Source: Flectonema sp. DT1601
Lineage: Eukaryota > Euglenozoa > Diplonemea > Diplonemida > Diplonemidae
Direction of reading: 5' to 3'
Assembly: GCA_964019425.1 (NCBI GenBank)
Contig: OZ025808.1
Span: 1-64,000 of the forward strand
DNA: 64,000 nt
Shown here: piece by piece, positions 10,882 through 22,000 of the stretch
Numbering within the stretch: position 1 is the stretch's first letter
Layout of the letters: each line of letters starts with the position of its first letter
Notes under the pieces: generated by a model
Database searches by the model: none
What the model was told of the DNA's origin: nothing
Seen by the model: the letters and a program-made list of their open reading frames with translations, nothing else
Program-made: the position numbers and the translations under genes

Positions 10882-11798
10882 GATTGGCCAGTGTTGTTCC
10901 TGTTGGTCGCACTTGTAGTAATCTTGTTCATACCAAGATTGTTCTCAATCCTCTTGACAGCTTCTATTAGCGAAGTGATGGCTGTCGCCATGTTGTTGTT
11001 GGCTGCTTCGTTCTTTTTCGTAGTTTGCACCAGGGTTTCTACAATCCCGGTTATCTGTGCCATGCCTTCATCAAGTCGAACTTGCATGTCCTTCACTTCT
11101 TTCTGAAGACGTTCGATTGTCTCGTTCGTTTTCTCTCTCAGGCTGTTCACGTTGTTTTCTACAACCTGAACTTCGGCCGTTGGTTTCTTCGTTGTCGGGA
11201 GTGACCTCTTGACCGCGGCTGCGTACGATGTTCTAGCCTCACGGTACTTAACTACAACGGGTTTCGCTGTTTCCTTCGCCTTCACTTCTGTTTCTAACTT
11301 TTCAATGAGGATGACAATATCTCCACACTGTACAAACCTTGATTCTAGTTTCTTGTCCAGTGCGATGATAAAGTCACCTCTATCCATCCTTATGAACTTT
11401 GACTTCAGTCCTATCTCCAATAGGATATTCCGAAGTCTGTTACCCCAGCTGTAAGGTGCTCCACTGAGACGGTGAAGCCCTTCGCCAAACACTGCGGATG
11501 CATATTTACCAGCACCCTTTCTTACTTTATCAACATCCTTTTGATAAACCACCCTCAATCCAATCTTGCCATGTATGATGGTGAGTCCATGGCAGAGGTC
11601 ATGTTGGGCTTTAAGTATGCCAACTGCCTCTTCGTTTGTTGTCTTGCGGTCCAGCCACACTGTGGTGTACTGAGTGGGTGTCTGTCCCGCCACTGATTTA
11701 ATCCGGAAATAAACATTTCCTATTCCGGAGTTTCTTGTGCAGGTCTTTGCACAAAAAAATAAAAATACTGTCACCATGAAACAGAAGGCGTTGAACAT
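10878..11798 (-). CDS. LINE-A ORF1 protein
   Basis: A 306-residue open frame directly upstream of ORF2. It has a hydrophobic N-terminus (a downstream methionine could be the true start), a central region with many basic residues (for example AVKRSLPTTKKP), and a C-terminal segment with heptad-like spacing suggesting a coiled coil (NETIERLQKEVKDMQ). I see no CCHC knuckle or clear RRM. By position it should be the RNA-binding ORF1 protein of the ribonucleoprotein, which is inference. Its TGA overlaps the ORF2 ATG by the tetranucleotide ATGA, an arrangement that in other LINEs supports termination-reinitiation. Confidence 0.75.
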   Translation of the reverse strand: MFNAFCFMVTVFLFFCAKTCTRNSGIGNVYFRIKSVAGQTPTQYTTVWLDRKTTNEEAVGILKAQHDLCHGLTIIHGKIGLRVVYQKDVDKVRKGAGKYASAVFGEGLHRLSGAPYSWGNRLRNILLEIGLKSKFIRMDRGDFIIALDKKLESRFVQCGDIVILIEKLETEVKAKETAKPVVVKYREARTSYAAAVKRSLPTTKKPTAEVQVVENNVNSLREKTNETIERLQKEVKDMQVRLDEGMAQITGIVETLVQTTKKNEAANNNMATAITSLIEAVKRIENNLGMNKITTSATNRNNTGQS

Positions 11799-12640
11799 TG
11801 CCTGGTTTCTTTGGTGGAGGCCACGTGAACGTAGTTGAGCACCTCTTGCCTACGCTACCGTAACAGTGAAAAACAGCTGTAAATTAAAATCAATGTGAAA
11901 AAAATAAAATGAAACCAAAGGTTAACAGTGGACGAATCCGACGTAAGGCTTTCCTAGACTACTCGAGTCTTCAGCGGTCCGCTCGGTGATAGCAGCCTAG
12001 GAAGGACAAGCTCACCCATCTGCCTGGAGACCATTCAAATTGGCTCGCTCTAAATTGGCGACCTAAGGTCTAGAAAAGATGGGTAACCATTTTCTTAAAG
12101 TATAAAATGTGATGAAAATTCTTTTTTAGTATGGTTTTGAAATTTAAGTGTATGGTTGCCAATTTAGTAGGTAGTTAAAAAAAGTTCTTCAGAAGAAATC
12201 TTTCCTTTATAATATTTTCTGAAAGATTTATTTTTTTCTACAGATCTCCTAAAAAAGATGGGAACACATAGTTGATCTATCCAAAAGTCTTCATAAATTC
12301 CTGTTAACCATTTTCTTAAAATATAAAAAGTGATGAGAAAGAAATTTTGTTAGTAAGTGGTATGGTTTTGAAATTTAGGTGTATGGCTGCCAATTTAGTT
12401 AGCAAAAATTTTCTTTTTGAAATAATTTTTTCCTTCTTAATGAGTTTTGGATTTTAGGTGCCAAGCTGTGAAAAAGCAATCTTTGATTTCATTTCTTTTT
12501 GGGTAAAGGGTCTTTCCTACACAAATAGTTTCAGAACTAACCATTCTTTACAAAACCCAAAATGGCTGTAAACCGTCCAGTTCGACCTTGGGTGAGGGCA
12601 TTTTTGTTTTTTCTTGATTCTTTTTCAGGAGGTTGGCCTT
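11799..12640. repeat. LINE-A 5' flank and a ~215 bp spaced direct repeat
   Basis: No gene is visible. The stretch about 12088-12178 recurs at about 12304-12405 with small changes: TAACCATTTTCTTAAA, then GGTATGGTTTTGAAATTTA and TGCCAATTTAGT. The phrase AAAAGATGGG also recurs. Part of 11799-12090 may be the LINE-A 5' UTR. Confidence 0.55.
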
Positions 12641-12727
12641 TATTAGTGGCTCCCCCCCCTTGGGGGGGGTTGGGGGGGGGGGGGCTGCGTTCCGCCATCC
12701 CATAGTTCTTCCCACATTTCTATTTTA

Positions 12728-14170
12728 TTGGAAATAATGAACGATAACCTTATTAATATAACTAACACTTCCTGGAAGACTTCAAAAGTACCGTACCAAT
12801 GGAAACAGGGACTAATCAAGCCCATGTTCAAGGCAGGGAAACCTCGTAATGAACTAAAGAGTTTCAGACCAATAACGCTCACCTCGGTTGTTGGGAAACT
12901 TGCGGAGAGGCTCGTGTATGACCGACTCATGCACTGGCTCACAAAACATTCGTCGCTCAGTCCACTACAGGCTGGATTCAGAAAGGGGAGAAATACCTGC
13001 GAGCAGATCACCGTTCTAGTAGATGCTATCGTAAGGAGCCACATGGAAGAAAAGAGATCAGTGTTCTTGTCATTCGACTTTACTGCTGCGTTTGACAGGA
13101 TCAACCATAAGATACTTTTATTAAAATTAGTAAAGATGGGTGTTCCGAATGTTATTATCAGATGGATCACAGACTTTCTTACAAACAGGAAGGTTAGAGT
13201 TGAAGCGAATGGGTATTTTAGCGAATTCCGTACTCTGGCTAAGGGGGTTCCCCAGGGATCGATCCTGGGTCCTCTTCTCTATCTTATCTACGTTGATGAC
13301 CTCTGCAAGATTTTGGAACTGGAGAAGGAAACAACGACGTCTGCCCTGTATGCGGATGACACAGCATGTGTGGTGTCAGGATCAAACATGGAAGAAGCTC
13401 TTTCGAATGCTCAGTTAGTACTCGACAAAGTGGATCAATGGTGTTTTGAAAACGACATGGCCTTATCAGTCTCCAAAACCTGTGCGCTTAAGATGAATGT
13501 TCGCTCGAAGGGCATAGTACTAAACGATACGTGTAATCGCGAACTGCTTTTCTCTAGATCTGTTGAGGAACGCATGCTTAAACTTGACTATGGCGACATC
13601 GAGAAGCATATCAATCTCAAATCACCCAGACCCATGCTTCAAAGTGGCGAAACGATTCTTGAAATTGGAGGAATCCCAATCAAGACGCAAGAAGAACTCG
13701 ACAACTTGATGCTGCAATACGTCGTTCGTGAGGACAGCATTATGGTTGTGAGAGCAATATTCAAAACTGCCTTTCTGTTACCGATAGTCGACTCAGTAAA
13801 ATACCTCGGGGTTCACATCGACGACAGGCTCACCTTCCACAAACAAGTAGGCAAGATTCACGAAGAATTAAAGAGGGGGATATCACTTCTGCGGTGCCTC
13901 CAGCCGTACGAACTGGACTACAAGACTCTTAACATGGTTAAGAACCTTTATGTAACCGCGAGAATCTCGTATGCGCTTGACAGTTTTGGTTGGCTGATAA
14001 GCAGCAGCGTTGACAGCATCGACTTCGAACTGAGGAAGGTCGCCAGACTGGTTACTGGATGCAGCAAGTGTACGCCAAGAGAGTTACTGTTGCGGGAGTC
14101 TGACATGTATCCTTTTAAACGTCAGATTGAAAAGCAGACAAAAATTGCGTACTACGGTATAAAGCCATGA
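12728..14170 (+). CDS. LINE-B reverse transcriptase (5' truncated)
   Basis: Reverse transcriptase motifs in order: WKQGLIKPMFKAGK, SFRPITLTS, QAGFRKGRNT, FDFTAAFDRI, KGVPQGSILGP and the YADD catalytic box at residues 208-211, then YLGVHIDDRLTF in the thumb. The frame opens without an ATG at its left edge, as expected of a truncation. Residues about 265-350 are an extra insert between YADD and the thumb whose second half (SGETILEIGGIPIKT, then EELDNLM) resembles the GD-I-L-x-I-N-G core of a PDZ domain. The stop TGA overlaps the next ATG as ATGA. Confidence 0.85.
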   Translation: MEIMNDNLINITNTSWKTSKVPYQWKQGLIKPMFKAGKPRNELKSFRPITLTSVVGKLAERLVYDRLMHWLTKHSSLSPLQAGFRKGRNTCEQITVLVDAIVRSHMEEKRSVFLSFDFTAAFDRINHKILLLKLVKMGVPNVIIRWITDFLTNRKVRVEANGYFSEFRTLAKGVPQGSILGPLLYLIYVDDLCKILELEKETTTSALYADDTACVVSGSNMEEALSNAQLVLDKVDQWCFENDMALSVSKTCALKMNVRSKGIVLNDTCNRELLFSRSVEERMLKLDYGDIEKHINLKSPRPMLQSGETILEIGGIPIKTQEELDNLMLQYVVREDSIMVVRAIFKTAFLLPIVDSVKYLGVHIDDRLTFHKQVGKIHEELKRGISLLRCLQPYELDYKTLNMVKNLYVTARISYALDSFGWLISSSVDSIDFELRKVARLVTGCSKCTPRELLLRESDMYPFKRQIEKQTKIAYYGIKP

Positions 14171-15297
14171 CTTGGATACCTAATACAAACAGACTCGCCT
14201 CAACACAAAGCTACTGGGCTGGCCTAATCCCTGGCACTGATAGTCAGCGAGAAAGCCAGTGCCTTGTGCAGCCTGACTCGATGGGACCCTGGGTATCCCC
14301 GACGAACCTTAGGATTAGCAACAGCTGCGGATTTCCGAAGTCCGCTAACCCTGCGGTGGACAAAGAAAAGTTCATGTCGTACATTGGAACGTTGCCCCCT
14401 GTCGACATGGTAATCAACTGCGATGGCTCCTACTCTGCTTCCGGCGCGGCCGGTGCGGCTCATATTGCCAAGTCACGTAGCGGCCTTCGATCTGCTTACG
14501 CGTCTAGGCTTTATCAAGCTGACTGCAGCTACAGGGCTGAACAACATGCTCTGAAGAACGCGGCTAGACATCTGAGAACAGTGTTTAGCAAAGGTCGTTC
14601 AATGAAATCTGTGAGGATATTCACGGACTCAAAATCCCTTCTGGATGAACTGCTGGGTGGAAGGTGCAGACAGAGGAATACTGAGTCCCTCAAGATACTG
14701 GAATACCTGCGCATGTGTGAGATGAAAGTGCATTTGCAATTCATCCCCTCGCACATTGGAATCGAGTTTCACGATGAAGTTGACGCGCTTGCAAAGGAAG
14801 CAGCGCACAACAAGAACATCCGACCTGTGCTAGCCAAAGGCACGTACTTCTCGCGATCATCACATGTGAAGCGCTGCATCAAAAAGGATCTGCTTAACGT
14901 GAGTGGCTACACCTGCTACAAACACCTCATCAGAGGCCGTTCCGTTAAATACCCTCCTGGGATGGAAAGAGCCGACGAGATACGGATAGCGAACTTCCGG
15001 ACAGGATGTCACCCGCTAATTCAGAACTGGCGCAAGACGATCGACTGCCCATTTTGTGGCGAACCGTCCTCACAGGTTCACCTGCTGCAGGGATGTCAAT
15101 CTCCCAAACTCGACTCTGCCAGGTTCAAAATCCTGGGCTTCTCAACACTGACCGGCAAGTGGGATCGCGATCGAGAACTTATTATTGCCAACGAAATTCC
15201 TAACCTTGAAGCTCTCTTCACTTTGGCGTGGCTTCCATCACTCGCGTTGATCATAAGGTGGATGGAACAGACATCTAACCTTAGACTTTGGAAGTAA
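14167..15297 (+). CDS. LINE-B RNase H and C-terminal zinc knuckle
   Basis: 376 residues in the -1 frame relative to the reverse transcriptase frame, starting in the ATGA overlap. RNase H catalytic residues are present: NCDGSYS, YRAEQHAL, FTDSKS and the final aspartate near FHDEVDALAKEA. A C-terminal CCHC-type knuckle follows (CPFCGEPSSQVHLLQGC). Either a single-base change has split one original frame, or the element expresses the two parts separately by reinitiation; one copy cannot distinguish these. Confidence 0.8.
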   Translation: MTWIPNTNRLASTQSYWAGLIPGTDSQRESQCLVQPDSMGPWVSPTNLRISNSCGFPKSANPAVDKEKFMSYIGTLPPVDMVINCDGSYSASGAAGAAHIAKSRSGLRSAYASRLYQADCSYRAEQHALKNAARHLRTVFSKGRSMKSVRIFTDSKSLLDELLGGRCRQRNTESLKILEYLRMCEMKVHLQFIPSHIGIEFHDEVDALAKEAAHNKNIRPVLAKGTYFSRSSHVKRCIKKDLLNVSGYTCYKHLIRGRSVKYPPGMERADEIRIANFRTGCHPLIQNWRKTIDCPFCGEPSSQVHLLQGCQSPKLDSARFKILGFSTLTGKWDRDRELIIANEIPNLEALFTLAWLPSLALIIRWMEQTSNLRLWK

Positions 15298-15732
15298 AGT
15301 AGGTGACATGTAGTCGCCAATATCAATTTGTTATTTTTAGTATTTTCATCATTATCAAACATCTCCTGGTTGGGTAACTGCACATCACCTTCGGTGTTGT
15401 CGCAGTGTCTCTTCCAACACTCCTGTCTCCTTCTTCTCCTTATAAATTTCTCTTGAGGGCAGGCCTTCGGGCTGTTCAAGTGGTCTTTGACCACCGCTCT
15501 AGTTATATGCTCGATTCTTTGTTTTCCCTATCGATGGTAGGAATGGTAACCGAATTAGCTTCATGTGTCCAATTTCAAGGACGCGTGACCACTTATTTTT
15601 CCGTTGCCGCTCTTCTTACGTCCTCAGACGGAGCCTACCTATGTTTCCCGTGTTTTCCAATTTGTCAGACTTTAACCAAAAGAAAGTATAAAAGAAAGAC
15701 AAAACAAAGAAGTGAAAAGAACAAAAACATTT
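15298..15732. other. Probable 3' UTR of LINE-B, no gene
   Basis: No recognisable protein. The stretch ends in an A-rich segment (AAGAAAGTATAAAAGAAAGACAAAAC...) that was the landing site of LINE-A copy 2. Confidence 0.45.
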
Positions 15733-18700
15733 TTTTTTTTTTTTTTTTTTGTGTGCACCACAACCCGTGAGTCTGTGATGCTGATTGCGCTGTTAGGCGC
15801 GGTTGTTCTTTTTCTTTCTTTCTTTCTTACTTTCTTTGTTTTGGGGGTTGGGGGTGGGGATCCCGTAGGCTTCGTATCTCCTTTCTTTGTTTTGATAACT
15901 TAAAACTAATACTACAGAGTAAATTGTCCACTTGGACGTCTTCGGATGTGTTGCTAAATTGCCATCAGTACTTCCTAGTCTTGTAGGCTGCGGTCTTGAT
16001 CTTGACATTTGTCGATTATAAGATTACCTTCCTGTTAGTACTGCTAGTTCGTCCAAGGCAGTGACAAAGTTTAACATCCTTCGTTGGTTATTCGGTAAGT
16101 AACAGTCTTCTAGAGAACATGGTTCTTCTCCTTCTTCGTTTATCATAGGATCGATGTACTTGTCTCTTAAGAATTCCACGCACCAGTGTTCACATAATAA
16201 GGCCACATGATGTGGTGTTGCCCTTGCATCTTTACAGAAAATGCATTTCTCATTTTGTCCCTTGAGTTTCAAGGATCTGCAGTGTCCCACTCTAAAGCGT
16301 GACATGATCACTTCTTCCGGTCTGGTGAGCTCATCAATGTATGGAGGGTGCCTTACCTCTCCTGGCCCTAACCAGTTCTCCCGTTTTCTCCGCTTGTGGA
16401 AGGTCATCATCGTTCCCATATCAAGTTGAGCGGGTAGTTGTTTAATAATTACATCCTTATAAGGTGGATCATCCTTCAGGCCTGCTGCATACTTCGCAAT
16501 CTGGTCTGCTACTTCATACATTTCTGTGCGCTGGCACATACTGTACGTTAATTTGTACACCCTTCCTCTCTAGCTTCATAGCTAACTTCCAGATGTCTTT
16601 ATTCATTGGGGACCTTTGCATGACTGACATCGAATCAGTCAACAGGTGCGTCGTTGCTGTTGGACATTCTCGTTCCTCCTTCGCTGCTTGAACAAGATTC
16701 TCCATCGCCAATTTTACAGCGATCTGTTCAGTCCTGTAGGAGGAACCCGCCACCGGTATTTTGTATCCAAGTAGACACGTCTTGCCTTTGTCTACTATAA
16801 CCACAGCAGCAGCTGCATTCGTCATGTAGGTCTTAGACTTGTGTCTTATCGACCCATCCGTGTAAACTCTCGTGTCTTGAGCAGGTAAGTCTGCTTCACT
16901 CCGTTTCGCCTCGTCTTTGTCACCTGGGTAAGTGAACTTCATCGCATTAGTTTCTTTCCACGGTGGTAGCGTGTAGTGCTCCGGATTTACTTCTTGGCTT
17001 ATGATACTTCTGTTTATGTCAAGACCAGGGATCCCAGATACATAGTAATTCCAGACAGTCCATCCCCATATCGTTTTTGGTGGGTTCTCTTCCATTCTTT
17101 TTGTTTTTGTCAGTTCATGTGCTGGTAGGTGTGGACTGAGCTTGAATCGTTCATATGTTCTGCACATCTTGTATTGGATGTGTTCCTTTAGTCGTGGAGT
17201 GTCTGCCTCTTCGTACAGTCTTGTTAATTCTGTGCCCCGCAGGCATCCAGTGACCAGCCTCACTGTTCTGTTTATAATTAATTCCAGTTGCTGGAGAAAG
17301 TTGCTTGTTAGTACCCAAGCAAAGCTCTCAACACCATAAAGGATCCTTGCTAGGACCACCGTCACTAGGATGCTAATCAGCGTTCTCTTCCTACAGCCTA
17401 TCCGGGTAAGTCTAGTCAGTAAGCCAAGACCTCTGGATGCAGCTATCATCATTTTCCCCATCTGTGACTCAAATGTCAGGTTCTCGTCATAGTGTACTCC
17501 CAGGTATCTTACAACTTTCGTCTTATGTACTTTCCGTCCAGTTGCAAGTGCGAATCCGTGAAGTCCTGGCCTCACTGTTTCCAACATCTTATCTATTTCC
17601 CCCCGATTGTGAACTTTCTTTAGTTGGGGGAAGCGCTGAGCATTCATCTTTAGTGTTTTTATTACTGTTGGTTTGTTCGGCAGCTTTGTCTTTATTCTAT
17701 GTGGCGGCACCACGTACAAGTGAGTGACAGCATAGTCTTCCTTCTTTTCTACTGTTGTTGTGCCATCGTCTTTCACAAGGTTTCTTATCTGTTCTGCTGT
17801 GGCCACAACATATTTAAAAGTATGCTCTTCAGAGTACACCACAACTGGGGACTTGTCCTGCGTTCTGTTCGGCTTCACATGAATGTATTCAGTTTTGCCA
17901 GGGTTCTTATTAATTTTTATTTGGGAGTCTAATGCCCATTCCTCAAAGATTCGTACCGCTTCATTGACTCGATCCTCCAGACGGTTGATGGTATCGGATG
18001 CGATAACTATCCCAACATCGTCAGCAAAGACGGTTGGCTCAAACTTCTCCAGTTTCTCTATTAAATCGTTTATAAATATCGAAAAGAGCTGGGGGCCCAG
18101 CACGCTTCCTTGTGGTACACCCACTTGTATGTTTTGGAAATTACCTTTTGTTCCGTTCACCCTCGTTGTGATTTTTCTTCCGGTCAGATAGTTTTGTACC
18201 CACCTCAGATACCTTGTTGGTAACCCTGCGGTCATCATCTTGTCCATAAGAGTTTTTGGCTGTACCGCGTCAAATGCCTTTTGTAGATCAAAGGTGATTA
18301 GTATTGCTTCCTTTCCCCTGTCCCTAGCACTGAGAAGCCGGTCAGTTACGATGCATAGGTTTTCTGTAGCATCTCGTCCGCGTTTGTAGGCCGCCTGTCT
18401 TGGGTTCATCGTCTTATTTAATAAATGATGCATGCGTTCAACGATCATCCTCTCAAAGAGCTTCGCAATAGAAGAGGTGAGTGTTATCGGTCTATAAGAG
18501 AGAACTTGCTTTTTGTCCTTATCTGGTTTTAATATGGGTATGACCATACCGCTTTTCCAGCACCTTGGTACAGCTGATCGTTGCCATGACAGGTTAAACA
18601 GTCGCAACAGTTGTTTGAGAAAGGCTTCCGGCAGTTGTTTGATCATAGAATTCCAGATCTTGTCGGGTCCCGGTGCTTTCTTTTCCTTCGTTTTTGTGAG

Positions 18701-19067
18701 CTGTCTCACCAGTTCCGACATCCCAAATTCCTCATCATTTTCATCCGGTCGTTCCGAAATTGTCTCCATTTCCCCATCTTTCGGGAATTGGTTTGCGTAC
18801 GTTTCAGTAAAAGCATTTGCTATTTCCTGTGAATCAGTTAATTCCCTCCCTTTGTGTGTTATGTTACTGATCGCATGATCGATCGTTCTACCTTCTAGCT
18901 GTTTGACTTTCCGAAAGGCCCACCGATAATCTTTTCCCGACATATCACATTCGATAATGTTCTGTTTTACCTTTCGGATTCCTTCTGCTATAGCATCCGT
19001 AGTTGTTTTATCCGGATCCGTCTCAGTCATTAACTCCTCAAGTTCAGGGTCCCTCACTGTGAAGGCA
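15733..19067 (-). mobile_element. LINE-A copy 2, 5' truncated
   Basis: Poly(A) lies at about 15733-15750 (T-run on plus) and the 5' break at about 19067, inside the region between endonuclease and reverse transcriptase. The sequence is almost identical to copy 3. The phrase ACAAAAAC occurs at both edges (about 15722-15729 and 19066-19073) and is a plausible 8 bp target duplication. The 5' edge directly meets the poly(A) of copy 3. Confidence 0.85.
16024..19067 (-). pseudogene. LINE-A copy 2 ORF2 fragment
   Basis: Encodes reverse transcriptase and RNase H as in copy 3, but lacks endonuclease. Compared with copy 3 it has an in-frame 27 bp deletion in the RNase H region (near 16617, removing the residues after SVMQ) and an 8 bp deletion near 16518 that shifts the frame after PAHRNV. 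The C-terminal part continues in another frame to 16024. It is non-functional by truncation alone. Confidence 0.85.
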
Positions 19068-19078
19068 CCACAAAAACT

Positions 19079-22000
19079 TTTTTTTTTTTTTTTTTTTGTG
19101 TGCACCACGACCCATGAGTCTGTGATGCTGATTGCGCTGTTAGGCGCGGTTGTTCTTTTTCTTTCTTTCTTTCTTTCTTACTTTCTTTGTTTTGGGGGTT
19201 GGGGGTGGGGATCCCGTAGGCTTCGTATCTCCTTTCTTTGTTTTGATAACTTAAAACTAATACTACAGAGTAAATTGTCCACTTGGACGTCTTCGGATGT
19301 GTTGCTAAATTGCCATCAGTACTTCCTAGTCTTGTAGGCTGCGATCTTGATCTTGACATTTGTCGATTATGAGATTACCTTCCTGTTAGTACTGCTATAG
19401 TTCGTCCAAGGCAGTGACAAAGTTTAACATCCTTCGTTGGTTATTCGGTAAGTAACAGTCTTCTAGAGAACATGGTTCTTCTCCTTCTTCGTTTATCATA
19501 GGATCGATGTACTTGTCTCTTAAGAATTCCACGCACCAATGTTCACATAATAAGGCCACATGATGTGGTGTTGCCCTTGCATCTTTACAGAAGATGCATT
19601 TCTCATTTTGTCCCTTGAGTTTCAAGGATCTGCAGTGTCCCACTCTAAAGCGTGACATGATCACTTCTTCCGGTCTGGTGAGCTCATCAATGTATGGAGG
19701 GTGCCTTACCTCTCCTGGCCCTAACCAGTTCTCCCGTTTTCTCCGCTTGTGGAAGGTCATCATCGTTCCCATATCAAGTTGAGCGGGTAGTTGTTTAATA
19801 ATTATATCCTTATAAGGTGGATCATCCTTCAGGCCTGCTGCATACTTCGCAAGCTGGTCTGCTACTTCATTGTATCGTACATTTCTGTGCGCTGGCACAT
19901 ACTGTACGTTAATTTGTACACCCTTCCTCTCTAGCTTCATAGCTAACTTCCAGATGTCTTTATTCATTGGGGACCTTTGTTTGTATGGTCCTTGTTCCAA
20001 TGCCTGCATAACTGACATCGAATCAGTCAACAGGTGCGTCGTTGCTGTTGGACATTCTTGTTCCTCCTTCGCTGCTTGAACAAGATTCTCCATCGCCAAT
20101 TTTACAGCGATCTGTTCAGTCCTGTAGGAGGAACCCGCCACCGGTATTTTGTATCCAAGTAGACACGTCTTGCCTTTGTCTACTATAACCACAGCAGCAG
20201 CTGCATTCGTCATGTAGGTCTTAGACTTGTGTCTTATCGACCCATCCGTGTAAACTCTCGTGTCTTGAGCAGGTAAGTCTGCTTCACTCCGTTTCGCCTC
20301 GTCTTTGTCACCTGGGTAAGTGAACTTCATCGCATTAGTTTCTTTCCACGGTGGTAGCGTGTAGTGCTCCGGATTTACTTCTTGGCTTATGATACTTCTG
20401 TTTATGTCAAGACCAGGGATCCCAGATACATAGTAATTCCAGACAGTCCATCCCCATATCGTTTTTGGTGGGTTCTCTTCCATTCTTTTTGTTTTTGTCA
20501 GTTCATGTGCTGGTAGGTGTGGACTGAGCTTGAATCGTTCATATGTTCTGCACATCTTGTATTGGATGTGTTCCTTTAGTCGTGGAGTGTCTGCCTCTTC
20601 GTACAGTCTTGTTAATTCTGTGCTCCGCAGGCATCCAGTGACCAGCCTCACTGTTCTGTTTATAATTAATTCCAGTTGCTGGAGAAAGTTGCTTGTTAGT
20701 ACCCAAGCAAAGCTCTCAACACCATAAAGGATCCTTGCTAGGACCACCGTCACTAGGATGCTAATCAGCGTTCTCTTCCTACAGCCTATCCGGGTAAGTC
20801 TAGTCAGTAAGCCAAGACCTCTGGATGCAGCTATCATCATTTTCCCCATCTGTGACTCAAATGTCAGGTTCTCGTCATAGTGTACTCCCAGGTATCTTAC
20901 AACTTTCGTCTTATGTACTTTCCGTCCAGTTGCAAGTGCGAATCCGTGAAGTCCTGGCCCCACTGTTTCCAACATCTTATCTATTTCCCCCCGATTGTGA
21001 ACTTTCTTTAGTTGGGGGAAGCGCTGAGCATTCATCTTTAGTGTTTTTATTACTGTTGGTTTGTTCGGCAGCTTTGTCTTTATTCTATGTGGCGGCACCA
21101 CGTACAAGTGAGTGACAGCATAGTCTTCCTTCTTTTCTACTGTTGTTGTGCCATCGTCTTTCACAAGGTTTCTTATCTGTTCTGCTGTGGCCACAACATA
21201 TTTAAAAGTATGCTCTTCAGAGTACACCACAACTGGGGACTTGTCCTGCGTTCTGTTCGGCTTCACATGAATGTATTCAGTTTTGCCAGGGTTCTTATTA
21301 ATTTTTATTTGGGAGTCTAATGCCCATTCCTCAAAGATTCGTACCGCTTCATTGACTCGATCCTCCAGACGGTTGATGGCATCAGATGCGATAACTATCC
21401 CAACATCGTCAGCAAAGACGGTTGGCTCAAACTTCTCCAGTTTCTCTATTAAATCGTTTATAAATATCGAAAAGAGCTGGGGGCCCAGCACGCTTCCTTG
21501 TGGTACACCCACTTGTATGTTTTGGAAATTACCTTTTGTTCCGTTCACCCTCGTTGTGATTTTTCTTCCGGTCAGATAGTTTTGTACCCACCTCAGATAC
21601 CTTGTTGGTAACCCTGCGGTCATCATCTTGTCCATAAGAGTTTTTGGCTGTACCGCGTCAAATGCCTTTTGTAGATCAAAGGTGATTAGTATTGCTTCCT
21701 TTCCCCTGTCCCTAGCACTGAGAAGCCGGTCAGTTACGATGCATAGGTTTTCTGTAGCATCTCGTCCGCGTTTGTAGGCCGCCTGTCTTGGGTTCATCGT
21801 CTTATTTAATAAATGATGCATGCGTTCAACGATCATCCTCTCAAAGAGCTTCGCAATAGAAGAGGTGAGTGTTATCGGTCTATAAGAAAGAACTTGCTTT
21901 TTGTCCTTATCTGGTTTTAATATGGGTATGACCATACCGCTTTTCCAGCACCTTGGTACAGCTGATCGTTGCCATGACAGGTTAAACAGTCGCAACAGTT

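Larger units (their letters stand above)
3219..11850 (-). mobile_element. LINE-A copy 1, two-ORF non-LTR retrotransposon, split by a MULE
   Basis: On the minus strand the element reads: 5' region, ORF1 (11798-10878), ORF2 (10881-3491), a 3' untranslated tail and poly(A), seen as a T-run at about 3219-3239. ORF2 encodes endonuclease, reverse transcriptase and RNase H in that order, which places it among RNase H-bearing LINE groups such as I or Ingi (family knowledge; clade not proven). A Mutator-like element occupies 6680-10167 inside ORF2. Apart from that insertion both ORFs are open. The 5' boundary is uncertain, between about 11800 and 12090, and no target duplication was identified. Confidence 0.85.
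12720..15733 (+). mobile_element. LINE-B, 5'-truncated non-LTR retrotransposon
   Basis: Plus-strand LINE lacking its ORF1 and endonuclease. Reverse transcriptase and RNase H remain, in two overlapping frames, followed by a possible 3' UTR to about 15733, where LINE-A copy 2 begins with its T-run. Immediately upstream (12630-12690) is a C-run/G-run block with the phrase GGTTGGCCTTTATTAG that also occurs near position 141. Confidence 0.8.

Noticed and set aside
12643-13170. 175-residue frame on the minus strand
   Set aside because: It is antisense to the LINE-B reverse transcriptase and has no family resemblance.
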